NCBI GenBank assembly: GCA_018816485.1
Contig: JAHIVL010000063.1
Location: 1 to 12,581, forward strand
DNA: 12,581 nt
From: Patescibacteria group bacterium
GTDB taxonomy: Bacteria > Patescibacteriota > Microgenomatia > UBA1400 > PJMF01
Direction: 5' to 3'
The position numbers were made by a program, and so were the translations under genes. Every line of letters begins with the position of its first letter. The stretch's first letter is position 1. The notes beneath the pieces are model-generated. The model had not been told where the DNA came from. It ran no database searches and saw only the letters and a list, made by a program, of their open reading frames with translations. Of this stretch, positions 1-6,383 are shown piece after piece.

Positions 1-767
1 TAAAAGCTTTTTTCTGGTCTCAACTAGCAGGAATAATCTTTACTGTCTTATTAATCCCCTTTTTTGGAATTAGCACTCATATTTCTTTTTTATTAGGAAT
101 AATAATTGCTCTGTCTTCGATGATTTATGCTGCAGGATATTTGTTTTTCTACAAAGCCTTTGAAGTTGGAAATGTTTCAATTGTTTCTGCAATTAGTAAC
201 TTGAACGTAATCATAGCGATGCTGATCGCTGTCATTTTCTCAGGGCAAAGTTTGATTCCATTTCAATTATTCTCAGTTTTCCTAGTTTTATCAGGTGCTT
301 TTTTTGTTTCAGTTAATTTCAGCGACTTTAAAAAAAATGAGTTCAAATTGTTGGCTGGTGTTAAAGAAGTTTTAATAGCATCTGTTTTCTTTGGAATTTT
401 TTGGAATTTAAGTGAATATATTTCTGAAAAAATTGGTTGGTTACCAACATCTCTATATGTAAAATTTGGAGCAATTATCTCTTTGCTAATTTTTTCATCT
501 TTTGCCAAGAAAAAACTTAAAATTGAGAAAGCAAACAAAAAAATACTACTTGTTGTTGTTCTAGTTGGAGTTCTAGAAGCTGCGGCCGTCGTAAGTATGA
601 ACTACGGGCTTGAATTTGGTGATTTAGTACTTGTCTCTCCAATAGCGTCTGCTCTATCTATAGTTACTATATTAATGGCGGTAGTCTTTCTCAAAGAGAA
701 AATTTCCAAAATTCAAACATTAGGAATAATTATTACGATAATTGGAATAATCCTAGCCTCTCTATAA
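1..767 (+). CDS. EamA/DMT-family membrane transporter, C-terminal part (5' end outside window)
   Basis: The reading frame is open from the first bases of the window, so the N-terminus lies upstream and the ATG at 120 is probably internal. The visible part is almost wholly hydrophobic, with about seven or eight membrane-spanning segments split by a basic linker (KKKLKIEKANKK). The last segments have the usual EamA signature: a short loop (GLEFGDLVLVSP), a small-residue-rich helix, then VVFLKEKIS before a final GIIITIIGIILA helix. Such proteins sit in the cytoplasmic membrane and export or exchange small metabolites; the substrate cannot be read from sequence. No partner gene is visible. The family is fairly secure, the substrate unknown. 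Confidence 0.8.
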   Translation, partial: KAFFWSQLAGIIFTVLLIPFFGISTHISFLLGIIIALSSMIYAAGYLFFYKAFEVGNVSIVSAISNLNVIIAMLIAVIFSGQSLIPFQLFSVFLVLSGAFFVSVNFSDFKKNEFKLLAGVKEVLIASVFFGIFWNLSEYISEKIGWLPTSLYVKFGAIISLLIFSSFAKKKLKIEKANKKILLVVVLVGVLEAAAVVSMNYGLEFGDLVLVSPIASALSIVTILMAVVFLKEKISKIQTLGIIITIIGIILASL

Positions 768-862
768 AAAATCATATCCAAAAGAAAAAACCTGTTTAAC
801 AATATTTTAAAGATATTTGCCATTTAAAATAATGATATGATTTTGTTTAAGATAACTAAACT

Positions 863-1519
863 ATGTCTAATTTTGAGAAAATAGCTACTTTTATTTCATT
901 CATTTTTCTATGTGGATTATCAATTCTTTTTGTTCTTTATCTCCGTATCGAAGAAAATAGTAAAAAATTTCCAGACGTTGTCGTAGATACTGAATCCAAT
1001 AAACCAGAATCAGCTCCATTAGAAGATTCTAACTTATTAATCGAAAATCTTAATGTTCGAGTTGAAGCACTTTCTTCCAGTTACTCAACGTTGTCAAAAC
1101 GTATAGAAGAACTAGAAGATAAATACAATAATCCAAACAACATCGAAAATTCGTCAACCCCAGTTTTTCAAAAACAAATCATTTATATTGGCTCAGCAAA
1201 TACAAAAGAAAATGATTGGACAGATTCGGGAGTTGAAGTTAATTTAAATAGTTCTGACTACCCTTCTGACATTGATGCCGTTTTTGAAGTTGGATTGTCT
1301 GTCGTTGGTGGTGAAGCTTGGGCAAGACTGGTTAATAAAACCACCGGTTCAATTATGGCTATTACAGAAATTTCACACTCATCTAGTACAACAACATGGA
1401 AAAGTTCTCCTGCGTTTAAATTATTCAATGGAAATAATAGCTACGCACTTCAAATAAGATCAACAGGTGGCGAAGTTGCAAATTTTTCCGGTGCAAGAAT
1501 AGTGTTAGACAAACATTAA
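863..1519 (+). CDS. Membrane-anchored coiled-coil protein with C-terminal beta-rich domain, unknown function
   Basis: I do not recognise this 218-residue protein. It opens with a short polar stretch and one strong membrane segment (about residues 8-27, ATFISFIFLCGLSILFVLYL) with no clear signal-peptidase site, so it is probably a type II-like anchor. An acidic stretch and a heptad-like region (about 58-90, ENLNVRVEALSSSYSTLSKR) suggest a coiled coil that may oligomerise. The rest (about 105-215) is rich in alternating hydrophobic, Thr, Ser and Gly residues and looks like an extracytoplasmic beta-sandwich. Its TAA stop overlaps the stop of the convergent methyltransferase gene (shared TTAA). 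A surface or adhesion role is only a guess. Confidence 0.7.
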   Translation: MSNFEKIATFISFIFLCGLSILFVLYLRIEENSKKFPDVVVDTESNKPESAPLEDSNLLIENLNVRVEALSSSYSTLSKRIEELEDKYNNPNNIENSSTPVFQKQIIYIGSANTKENDWTDSGVEVNLNSSDYPSDIDAVFEVGLSVVGGEAWARLVNKTTGSIMAITEISHSSSTTTWKSSPAFKLFNGNNSYALQIRSTGGEVANFSGARIVLDKH

Positions 1520-2343
1520 ATATTTGCTATCAAATCTAATTGGTGCATCGGAACAGCCAGAATATTTTGGAAACCAAATAATTCATGTGTTAATGGTTTA
1601 TAATCATCAAGTGGATATAAACCACGAGGCATCAAACGAAATAATCGATAACTAGGCAAAAGCTCAATAAAATTTCTCAAAAAACTACCAGACAAAACAT
1701 TCATTTCGTTAAATTCAAACTGAATTAAATCAATTTTTTTAGCAGCTAATAACTTTTTTGCACCCTGGAGTACTTGAAGCTCATGACCCTCTGTGTCAAT
1801 TTTCAAAAAATCGATTTTATTTATTTTGTACTTGGTTGCAAATGAATCTAAAGTCATTTTTTTAACTAAAAATGCCTGGGCTTTTTGCCCATGAATATCA
1901 TTAATAGCATCTTTATTCAGAGAAGAAAGTTGGGAGGTAGGTTGAGTTTTCTTTAACTCAGATTCTTCTGCAAAATCCCATAATTTTGCCTGCCCATTTT
2001 GGTTACTCATAGCCAAATTACATTTTTTAATCTGACCAATCCCTTTAAATTTTATTTTCAATTTCTTAAATGTTTGAGGATGAGGCTCAACAGCATAAAT
2101 TGTGGCGCTAGAAAAAAATTTGTATCCATATGCATCAGTATTAGAACCTACATCAATGATTATTTTTGGATTCCATTTTTTTGAAAGATGTTCTAATAGG
2201 TAATCTTCGCCTGTGGCACTGCTTATTTCTGAGTTGAGAACTCCCAATCCGCGCAAAGACAACTTAAACAAGTGTCTATTAAATTTATAAAAAATTGGTC
2301 TGCAAAAAATCCAACGGTAAACCAGAAAAAATAAAATATTCAT
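1516..2343 (-). CDS. FkbM-family SAM-dependent methyltransferase
   Basis: This 275-residue protein has the FkbM order of motifs. There is an SAM-binding motif I at about residue 61 (IIIDVGSN), the acidic end of strand 2 (YAVEPHPQTFKKLK), and the family hallmark FLKIDTEGHELQVLQGAKK near residue 180. IQFEFNE follows. FkbM enzymes O-methylate sugars or secondary metabolites, so glycan or polysaccharide modification is the likely context; the acceptor is unknown. Motif I reads DVGSNTDAYG rather than the more usual DVGANxGxYS, a small departure. The N-terminal residues (NILFFLVYRWIF) are hydrophobic and may contact membrane. The gene is convergent with the upstream coiled-coil gene and divergent from nadD, with 55 bases between the starts. 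Confidence 0.87.
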   Translation of the reverse strand: MNILFFLVYRWIFCRPIFYKFNRHLFKLSLRGLGVLNSEISSATGEDYLLEHLSKKWNPKIIIDVGSNTDAYGYKFFSSATIYAVEPHPQTFKKLKIKFKGIGQIKKCNLAMSNQNGQAKLWDFAEESELKKTQPTSQLSSLNKDAINDIHGQKAQAFLVKKMTLDSFATKYKINKIDFLKIDTEGHELQVLQGAKKLLAAKKIDLIQFEFNEMNVLSGSFLRNFIELLPSYRLFRLMPRGLYPLDDYKPLTHELFGFQNILAVPMHQLDLIANI

Positions 2344-2349
2344 TTTTTC

Positions 2350-2376
2350 ATTCTATCAGATAATAAATTTATGCAA
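2350..2376 (-). promoter_or_regulatory. Putative fkbM promoter in the fkbM-nadD divergent gap
   Basis: On the minus strand a TTGCAT box (2371-2376) and a TAGAAT box (2350-2355) are separated by 15 bases, shorter than ideal. The -10 box ends 6 bases before the fkbM ATG, which would give a leaderless mRNA. Support is modest because the region is very A+T-rich. Confidence 0.35.
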
Positions 2377-2385
2377 CTAATGATG

Positions 2386-2391
2386 TATAAT
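2386..2391 (+). promoter_or_regulatory. Putative nadD -10 box, leaderless spacing
   Basis: A perfect TATAAT lies 7 bases before the nadD ATG, with no purine-rich ribosome binding site between (the gap is CACCCCT). No good -35 box is visible at 16-18 bases. Transcription starting at the usual distance would begin at or next to the A of ATG. Confidence 0.5.
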
Positions 2392-2398
2392 CACCCCT

Positions 2399-2947
2399 AT
2401 GAAAATCGGTCTTTTTGGAGGAAGTTTTGATCCACCACATAATGGTCATTTGATAGTGGCTAATACCATTGTTACAAAAAAATATTGCGATGTTGTTTGG
2501 TTTGTTCCATGCGCTCAACATCCATATCAAAAAAATATTTCATCAGCTACTCATCGATTTTCAATGATCAAAACATTCAATAAGTTGTCAATCTGCGCCT
2601 ATGAACTAAATAAAAATACCACTAGCTACTCAATTGAAACACTTGAGTATCTTCAAAAACTATTCCCAAATGACACATTTATTTGGGTAATTGGATCAGA
2701 CCAATTGGCTGACTTTAAAAAATGGCATCGTTACGAGGATATTTTAAAAAAATTTCAGATTTTGGTATATCCAAGAACAGACTATCCTTTATACAACGCA
2801 CTTCCTGGCATGCAAAAACTCAATCATGTTGAAAATATTGACGTTTCCTCAACTCAAATAAAAAAGCTTCTTAAAGAAGGAAAATCTGTTGAATCGTTTA
2901 CCACCCCTGAAATTATAAAATATATAGAGGAGAATGATCTTTATTAA
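2399..2947 (+). CDS. nadD: Nicotinate-nucleotide adenylyltransferase (NadD-type)
   Basis: NadD transfers AMP from ATP to nicotinate mononucleotide to make deamido-NAD, a cytoplasmic step of NAD synthesis. The 182-residue product starts with the nucleotidyltransferase motif (residues 6-16, FGGSFDPPHNGH), whose HxGH histidines bind the ATP phosphates. The mid-protein WVIGSDQLADFKKWHRYEDI segment is typical of NadD substrate recognition, and the C-terminal motif VSSTQIKKLLKEGK matches the ISSTxIR signature. Length fits the family (about 190-210) but is slightly short; the pieces expected are present. The related CoaD family is shorter and lacks the GSD-W segment. It is divergent from fkbM; nothing downstream appears co-transcribed. 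Confidence 0.87.
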   Translation: MKIGLFGGSFDPPHNGHLIVANTIVTKKYCDVVWFVPCAQHPYQKNISSATHRFSMIKTFNKLSICAYELNKNTTSYSIETLEYLQKLFPNDTFIWVIGSDQLADFKKWHRYEDILKKFQILVYPRTDYPLYNALPGMQKLNHVENIDVSSTQIKKLLKEGKSVESFTTPEIIKYIEENDLY

Positions 2948-2953
2948 TAGATA

Positions 2954-3103
2954 TTACTGTTTCTGAAGAATTAGTCTTTTATTTGGTTTATATAAACGAC
3001 CTACTTTACTAACTGGGATAATTGTCTCAATGGTTTCTCCAACTCCTACTACATCCATTGTAGATATTCGTGAATTATGTACATTACCCACTGTGACTAA
3101 TAG
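2954..3103 (-). pseudogene. C-terminal tail of an unidentified gene, cut by IS21 end
   Basis: A minus-strand frame runs from the IS21-like terminus to a TAA at 2954-2956. It encodes about 49 residues ending VSKVGRLYKPNKRLILQKQ. An internal ATG at 3056-3058 could start a 34-residue product, but the frame is open back to the insertion point. The residue mix (GVGETIETIIPVSKVGRL) looks like genuine protein, so I read it as the surviving 3' end of a gene broken by the insertion. The family is not recognised. Confidence 0.4.
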
Positions 3104-3140
3104 TGTAAAAATGTGCATAGTAATAGTTTAAAAATGTGCA
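3104..3140 (+). repeat. IS21-type terminal transposase-binding repeats (two copies)
   Basis: TGTAAAAATGTGCA at 3104-3117 recurs as TTTAAAAATGTGCA at 3127-3140, spaced by 23 bases. Multiple spaced repeats at the termini are normal for IS21-family elements and are bound by the transposase. Confidence 0.6.
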
Positions 3141-3146
3141 CTTTTC

Positions 3147-3184
3147 CTTGATCCTAGTAATACTACCAATTACACAAGGATCAA
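3147..3184 (+). promoter_or_regulatory. Inverted repeat just upstream of istA start
   Basis: TTGATCCT (3147-3154) and its exact complement AGGATCAA (3177-3184) flank a 22-base loop and end just before the ATG at 3187. The right arm includes the AAGGA that would be the ribosome binding site. The pair could hide that site or be a protein-binding site; function is inferred only from position. Confidence 0.35.
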
Positions 3185-3186
3185 AG

Positions 3187-3393
3187 ATGCTAACCATGTA
3201 TCAACAAATCACTATTAAAACACTACACAAGCAAGGCAAGAAAAAAACACAAATCGCCAAAGAGCTAAACTGTCATCGCAACACAGTCAGTAATATTATC
3301 AATCGAGAGTTAGTAAATCAACAGACTCGCAACAAGCTCTCCTACTTTGATAATTTTCATAACCAGGTTAAAGAGTTACCCACGCCTCGATGA
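3187..3393 (+). pseudogene. istA: istA transposase fragment (N-terminal HTH only)
   Basis: The product starts MLTMYQQITIKTLHKQGKK and continues through a helix-turn-helix (IAKELNCHRNTVSNII), which matches the start of IS21 IstA transposases. Full IstA proteins are several hundred residues; this frame stops after about 68. I chose the ATG at 3187 because AAGGA lies about 7 bases upstream and MLTM is the usual IstA start. An upstream in-frame ATG at 3136 sits inside the terminal repeat. The DDE catalytic domain is missing, so it cannot transpose alone. Just past the break, another frame reads RLDEILI and then stops, which suggests decay by small indels as well as deletion. Confidence 0.65.
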
Positions 3394-3445
3394 AATACTA
3401 ATTTAGTCTCTCACGACTACTTTTAAAGCTAGCTGGTTATAAACT

Positions 3446-3733
3446 TTACCTCAACAAACTATACTGTAAATCTACCCCAGAATCAGTGTCACATATCTCT
3501 TTAAATAAAAAAGTTTTTCTTAAGAGATTGACTATTCCCATTTCTGCTGAGCTGTTTTCTAAACTCATGTCTCTTAATCCAATATGTCCAACAATATTCT
3601 TTTCCAATCTAATTACATAATAAATTGCAGATCTAGGGTCTACAATCAATTTATTCAACCAACATAAAATATCTTCTCTAGAAACCATAAGCCCATAACT
3701 TTCTAAATAAAAAACTGCCATTCCAGGAGTCAT
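3446..3733 (-). pseudogene. GNAT-family N-acetyltransferase fragment
   Basis: The middle of the 95-residue frame reads YYVIRLEKNIVGHIGLRDMS followed by a segment ending AEMGI. This is the strand 2-4 region of RimJ/RimL-like GNAT acetyltransferases, which use acetyl-CoA. The acetyl-CoA binding motif A (Q/RxxGxG/A) that should follow is absent; the frame instead runs into VNLLRKTFLFKEICDTDSG and stops. The C-terminal half is therefore lost, probably at the junction with the IS21 remnant. Upstream of the ATG the frame stays open across the dispersed repeat, where it reads RFEHPCFWQELGQM, so the true start is uncertain. Loss of the cofactor motif argues against activity. Confidence 0.5.
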
Positions 3734-3756
3734 TTGACCTAGTTCCTGCCAAAAAC

Positions 3757-3777
3757 AAGGATGTTCGAACCTATTTT
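3757..3777 (+). repeat. Dispersed GTTCGAAC repeat, copy 1
   Basis: AAGGATGTTCGAACC followed by TATTTT. Read on the minus strand, its AAATAGG provides the TAG stop of the BrnA-like gene. The usual left extension (CAGGGACTAGTG) is absent here. Confidence 0.7.
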
Positions 3778-4040
3778 ATAAAAGTTCTCAATCTATCAAC
3801 CATCCACATTCTAACCAACGAACTTGTTGAAATATCATAGCCAGAAGCTATTTTATTTATTTTAGTTTTGAGACTAGGAGTTAGGCGTATGGTCATAGTA
3901 GTTTTATTCTCATCTACTGGTTGATAATTCCCCTCAACAACTTTTAACTCTCCCATAAAATCACCAATATCATGTCTGTCCCAAAACTCAGCTTCGTCTT
4001 TTAAACTTTTGAAGTTTTTTGGTATTTTATTATTTGTCAT
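3771..4040 (-). CDS. BrnA/CopG-like antitoxin of a BrnT-type toxin-antitoxin pair
   Basis: This 89-residue protein has the layout of BrnA-type antitoxins. An acidic N-terminus contains SLKDEAEFWDRHDIGDFM, the segment that in this family wraps the toxin. A C-terminal ribbon-helix-helix follows (TMTIRLTPSLKTKINKIAS then STSSLVRMWMVDRL), which binds DNA. By family it neutralises the partner nuclease and represses the shared promoter. Its ATG lies inside the toxin 3' end (11-base overlap), with an internal AAAGGAGC ribosome binding site 4 bases before it, so translation is probably coupled. The toxin-first order is usual for brnTA. The TAG stop comes from the dispersed repeat. Confidence 0.8.
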   Translation of the reverse strand: MTNNKIPKNFKSLKDEAEFWDRHDIGDFMGELKVVEGNYQPVDENKTTMTIRLTPSLKTKINKIASGYDISTSSLVRMWMVDRLRTFIK

Positions 4041-4332
4041 TTTGCTCCTTTCTAGCCTTTTCTTTTCTATAAATTACTCGTTCTTTTTTTGCCATATCTC
4101 TGGCCGTTACTACATAACATAAACTTTTAGTTTCTTGTTGTTGTAACACTGTTGTTATTAATCTTTTTCCCGATCTCCCCAACAACATTACTCTGTTTGA
4201 ATGTCCTTGAATAAAAACTACAAACTGATCTTTTATTGACTGCTCAACTTCTGCAGGCTTAACACCATATCTCTTGATATGACTAATATTCCATTCATCC
4301 CAAGTGAGCTTTTTTATTAAAGCTACCTTCAT
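4030..4332 (-). CDS. BrnT-like ribonuclease toxin
   Basis: From the ATG at 4330-4332 the product is 100 residues. The family pattern is clear: LTWDEWNISHIKRYGVKPAEVEQ near the N-terminus (BrnT: F-W-D-xx-K/N-xx-H-x-GV-x-x-E-x-E), a central beta segment with GRSGKRLITTVL, and the C-terminal YVVTARDMAKKERVIYRKE with the TAR-M-ER-Y signature. BrnT toxins have a RelE-like fold and cleave mRNA, stalling growth until BrnA is made. An upstream in-frame ATG (4366-4368) was rejected because it lies in the -35 box. The chosen start has no Shine-Dalgarno but sits 7 bases after a -10 box. Followed at once by its antitoxin. Confidence 0.78.
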   Translation of the reverse strand: MKVALIKKLTWDEWNISHIKRYGVKPAEVEQSIKDQFVVFIQGHSNRVMLLGRSGKRLITTVLQQQETKSLCYVVTARDMAKKERVIYRKEKARKEQNDK

Positions 4333-4339
4333 TAAAATG

Positions 4340-4368
4340 AATATAACACATTGTCTTACATAATACAA
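4340..4368 (-). promoter_or_regulatory. brnTA promoter, leaderless spacing
   Basis: On the minus strand TTGTAT (4363-4368) and TATATT (4340-4345) are 17 bases apart, the ideal sigma-70 spacing. The -10 box ends 7 bases before the chosen brnT ATG, so the mRNA would start at or within a base or two of it. This promoter decides the start codon. Confidence 0.55.
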
Positions 4369-4397
4369 GAATGAACATTAGAGTGTTAGCGTTTTCC

Positions 4398-4672
4398 GAA
4401 AATGTCCCCTTTGCGTTAAGTAGAAATGTCCCCTTTTGGAAAAACCGTTCATAATTTAGTTACGTAGCAACTAAAATAAATGGAGGCTTGAAATGGGAGA
4501 TATTGTGATGAGCAATGAAAAAATAAATCAGGTAGAAATATTTGAGAAACTAACAAGAAGAGAGATAAAACAAGGAAAGGCTGCAAAAGTTCTTGGTTTG
4601 TCTGTAAGACAAATCAAGAGAAAGCTTAGAAAATATAAACTTGATGGGGCTAAATCGCTTTATTGGTGGTAA
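4398..4672 (+). mobile_element. IS1202/ISNCY-like insertion sequence, left-end remnant
   Basis: Two direct repeats containing AATGTCCCCTTT (ATGTCCCC at 4402-4409 and 4426-4433) mark the end. A ribosome binding site GGAGG and a transposase N-terminus follow. This combination is typical of ISNCY elements of the IS1202 type. The transposase catalytic domain and right end are absent. Confidence 0.5.
4493..4672 (+). pseudogene. IS1202-like transposase, N-terminal HTH fragment
   Basis: A 59-residue frame starts at the ATG at 4493, about 8 bases after GGAGG. It reads MSNEKINQVEIFEKLTRREI, then a helix-turn-helix (KAAKVLGLSVRQIKRKLRKY), then KLDGAKSL. This matches the first 60 or so residues of IS1202-type transposases, which continue with a G-rich linker and a DDE domain. 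Here the frame ends abruptly at LYWW and a TAA, so no catalytic core remains. Unlike the neighbouring cassette genes it has a strong Shine-Dalgarno, consistent with a different origin. Confidence 0.6.
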
Positions 4673-4701
4673 AACAATAATCTAAGTGAAGCCTTCATCT
4701 T

Positions 4702-4798
4702 TTATAAATCCTTGAGTAACTGGGAAACATCATCTGTCACAACCAAGTTTCCATTTTTTTCAGCTTCCACGGATTCGTGAAAATCACTCAAGGATATT
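4702..4798 (-). pseudogene. Gene tail truncated at the dispersed repeat
   Basis: A minus-strand frame encodes LSDFHESVEAEKNGNLVV then TDDVSQLLKDL and a TAA at 4702-4704. It has normal protein composition but no start; upstream it runs straight into dispersed-repeat copy 2, where there is an in-frame TAG. I read it as the 3' end of a gene whose 5' part was replaced at the repeat. The family is not recognised. Confidence 0.35.
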
Positions 4799-4845
4799 CG
4801 AACCTATTTTTCCTCAAGTTGGGAGGTAATTTTGGGCTTATAACA
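4790..4845 (+). repeat. Dispersed GTTCGAAC repeat, copy 2 (extended form)
   Basis: AGGATATTCGAACCTATTTT is followed by a tail containing CCTCAAGTTGGGAGG. The same tail (CCTCTAGTTTGGAGG) occurs only in copy 3, and both can form a small CCTC/GAGG hairpin. The remaining bases to about 4955 show no gene. Confidence 0.6.
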
Positions 4846-4943
4846 AGGAATAAAGCATAAAATATATAACCGACAGACGAAACTATCGTTGCATAGGCTT
4901 GATTTGTTTATTTTTTATACGCTAAAATTGTAATAACTTATTG

Positions 4944-4949
4944 TATTAT
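4944..4949 (+). promoter_or_regulatory. Possible -10 box before the 4956 ATG
   Basis: TATTAT ends 6 bases before the ATG at 4956, the same spacing as at the other putative leaderless genes. No convincing -35 box; the surrounding DNA is A+T-rich, so this is weak. Confidence 0.25.
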
Positions 4950-4955
4950 TGATAT

Positions 4956-5688
4956 ATGTCTTCAATATACTGGGCAAGCATTCCATGGTGGCTAGAAGAT
5001 AGCTCTAAAAAAATTAAAGTTCCATTTTACCTGGTCACTACTACTAACGCCACAGCCACAAGTGCAACCCAATATCCAATAAGCCCTTCCAACACAATTT
5101 GAACAAGGAAAAGCTCCAACTAAAACAAAGGTTGTCTACTTCCTCATCGGCTTCATATTTCATCTCCTCTCCTTATTGCCTGTAATACTATGGTTAGTAA
5201 TCAAAGTAAAGGAAAACAAGAAACCTAGAGTAATTAGCTATTTTGCAGGAATTATATCTTCAATAATTTTTTGGTCAATTTTAAGCCCAATAATTAGCCC
5301 TAAGCTACAATCAACCTTAATCGATCAATTTCCAGAAATTGGTTACATCTTTCAAGAGCTAAGTCAAGAATATCCAAATGCTGAATTCGGAGTAAGCATT
5401 GATTATTCAAAAACTACATCATTTAATGAAGGCTCAATTTCTTCATCGATTCTAAGAATAGATATAAAAACCGACCAAAACCTAACTGCATCAAATAGAA
5501 AAAGTCTCGGTGAAAAAGTCTGCAACTTACTGGAAGAACATGGAGACAGCCACACTAATATTGAGATAAGCCAAATTAAAGTTAAAAAATTCCTCATTTT
5601 TAACCTTGACCAATCATCTGTAGAAGGAAGAACTTGCCAAGAATGGTTTGATGAACCACCATTTGAACTCCCGCAAATACCCAACTAA
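4956..5688 (+). pseudogene. Two-helix membrane protein gene, frameshifted near 5083
   Basis: I do not recognise the family. From the ATG at 4956 frame 1 reads MSSIYWASIPWWLEDSSKKI and on to QYPISPSNTI, stopping at a TGA near 5098. A second frame, offset by +1 and open from 5083, continues LPTQFEQGKAPTKTKVVYFL into a membrane helix (FLIGFIFHLLSLLPVILWLVI), a basic KVKENKKPR loop, a second helix (VISYFAGIISSIIFWSIL), and a roughly 115-residue soluble tail ending at 5688. Joined, they give one protein of about 243 residues. One extra base around the CCC at 5084-5086 would explain the break. The downstream part could also start at a TTG (5176), but that would remove half of the first helix. Decay and an assembly error cannot be told apart here. 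Confidence 0.45.
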
Positions 5689-5787
5689 ACCTTCAAAACT
5701 ATGCAAAACACTCAATCAAACATTAAGATGATTGTAAAGTGCTTTAAATTCTCAATTTAGCTTTATCTATAGGCAAATATTAGTGAT

Positions 5788-5832
5788 TTGCAGGGCCAGA
5801 GGGAATCTACGATTTGCCAACAATTTATACTT
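5788..5832 (+). repeat. Composite-element left module (GGCCAGAGGGAATCTAC), copy A
   Basis: TTTGCAGGGCCAGAGGGAAT and the following bases, including TTATACTTTCTG, match the left end of the two complete elements at 9484 and 11222. In this copy the interior is replaced by tandem repeats and an ATPase gene fragment. The right module reappears at 6384. Confidence 0.65.
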
Positions 5833-5851
5833 TCTGTTAAATGGCTCACAA

Positions 5852-5884
5852 GGTGAAGAAGGTGAAGAAGGTGAAGAAGGTGAA
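5852..5884 (+). repeat. 9-bp tandem repeat (GGTGAAGAA, about 3.7 copies)
   Basis: Three exact GGTGAAGAA units (5852-5878) and a partial fourth. In the plus frame they encode VKK repeats. Confidence 0.85.
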
Positions 5885-6004
5885 TTGCGAAGCAAGAGAA
5901 GCTAGCCTGGGCTATTGCGAAGCAAGAGAAGCTAGCCTGGGCTATTGCGAAGCAAGAGAAGCTAGCCTGGGCTATTGCGAAGCAATAGAAGCTAGCCTGG
6001 GGTA
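5885..6004 (+). repeat. 30-bp tandem repeat, four units without spacers
   Basis: Units start at 5885, 5915, 5945 and 5975. The first three are identical (TTGCGAAGCAAGAGAAGCTA then GCCTGGGCTA); the fourth differs at two bases. The unit length is a multiple of three, so the frame stays open. There are no spacers, so this is a minisatellite and not a CRISPR array. Confidence 0.9.
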
Positions 6005-6383
6005 CATGCATTTCCCATGTGCCTCCACTTCGTTACGGCACACTGAAATTGTTAACAATGCCATTGATCACTCCAATGCTAAATATATTGATGTCTATAT
6101 TTCATTTAGCAATCATTCGGTTGATGTGAAAGTATCTGACAATGGAGTTGGTGCATTTAAAAATATTATGAGAAAATTTGGTTATTCCTCAGAACTAGAA
6201 TCTATTCAACAGTTATTAAAAGGAAAATTAACCACACTTCCTGACTACCATTCTGGACAAGGGATATTTTTTTCAACCAAAGCAGCTAACTTTTTTGAAA
6301 TTGTAGCATTAAATACAAATGAAACCATTCAATTTATGATTGATCGCACAGAATTTTAAAACTGATTAAACCATATTACAATT

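Larger units (their letters stand above)
3104..3430 (+). mobile_element. IS21-family remnant: left end with truncated istA
   Basis: The left end shows two copies of an AAAAATGTGCA-type repeat, 23 bases apart, as in the multiple terminal repeats of IS21 elements. A gene start encoding an IstA-type N-terminus follows. The rest of istA, istB and the right end are absent. The right boundary is not sharp and is set approximately, between the istA break and the start of minus-strand GNAT-like coding sequence. Confidence 0.6.
5841..6359 (+). pseudogene. Truncated GHKL/HATPase-type ATP-binding domain fused in frame to tandem repeats
   Basis: The first 55 codons are low-complexity: VKK repeats, then CEAREASLGY three times and CEAIEASLGY once. 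They derive from DNA minisatellites, not from a normal domain. From about residue 67 the sequence becomes a histidine-kinase-like ATPase core: an N-box (EIVNNAIDHS, with the Mg-binding Asn), a G1 box (VSDNGVGAF) and a G2-like SGQGIFFSTKAANFF. This resembles small Patescibacteria-type regulators in which HATPase is preceded by a winged helix, but neither an N-terminal domain nor the C-terminal end of the fold is present. The frame sits between a left and a right repeat module. Whether the fused frame is translated is unknown; I call it a fragment. Confidence 0.5.

Noticed and set aside
4330..4368. Longer BrnT start at 4368
   Set aside because: The 12 extra residues fall within the promoter (-35 and -10 boxes), and the family consensus starts after the second methionine.
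4956..5100. Alternative genetic code with UGA as a sense codon
   Set aside because: UGA ends the RHH antitoxin just before the toxin start, and reading through UGA does not repair the broken frames here.
5885..6004. CRISPR array (regular 30-bp repeats)
   Set aside because: Units are directly adjacent with no spacers and no cas genes are present; it is a tandem minisatellite within an open frame.
5763..6011. Minus-strand repetitive protein (CFAIAQAS repeats)
   Set aside because: It is the reverse translation of the 30-bp tandem repeat and has no other support.
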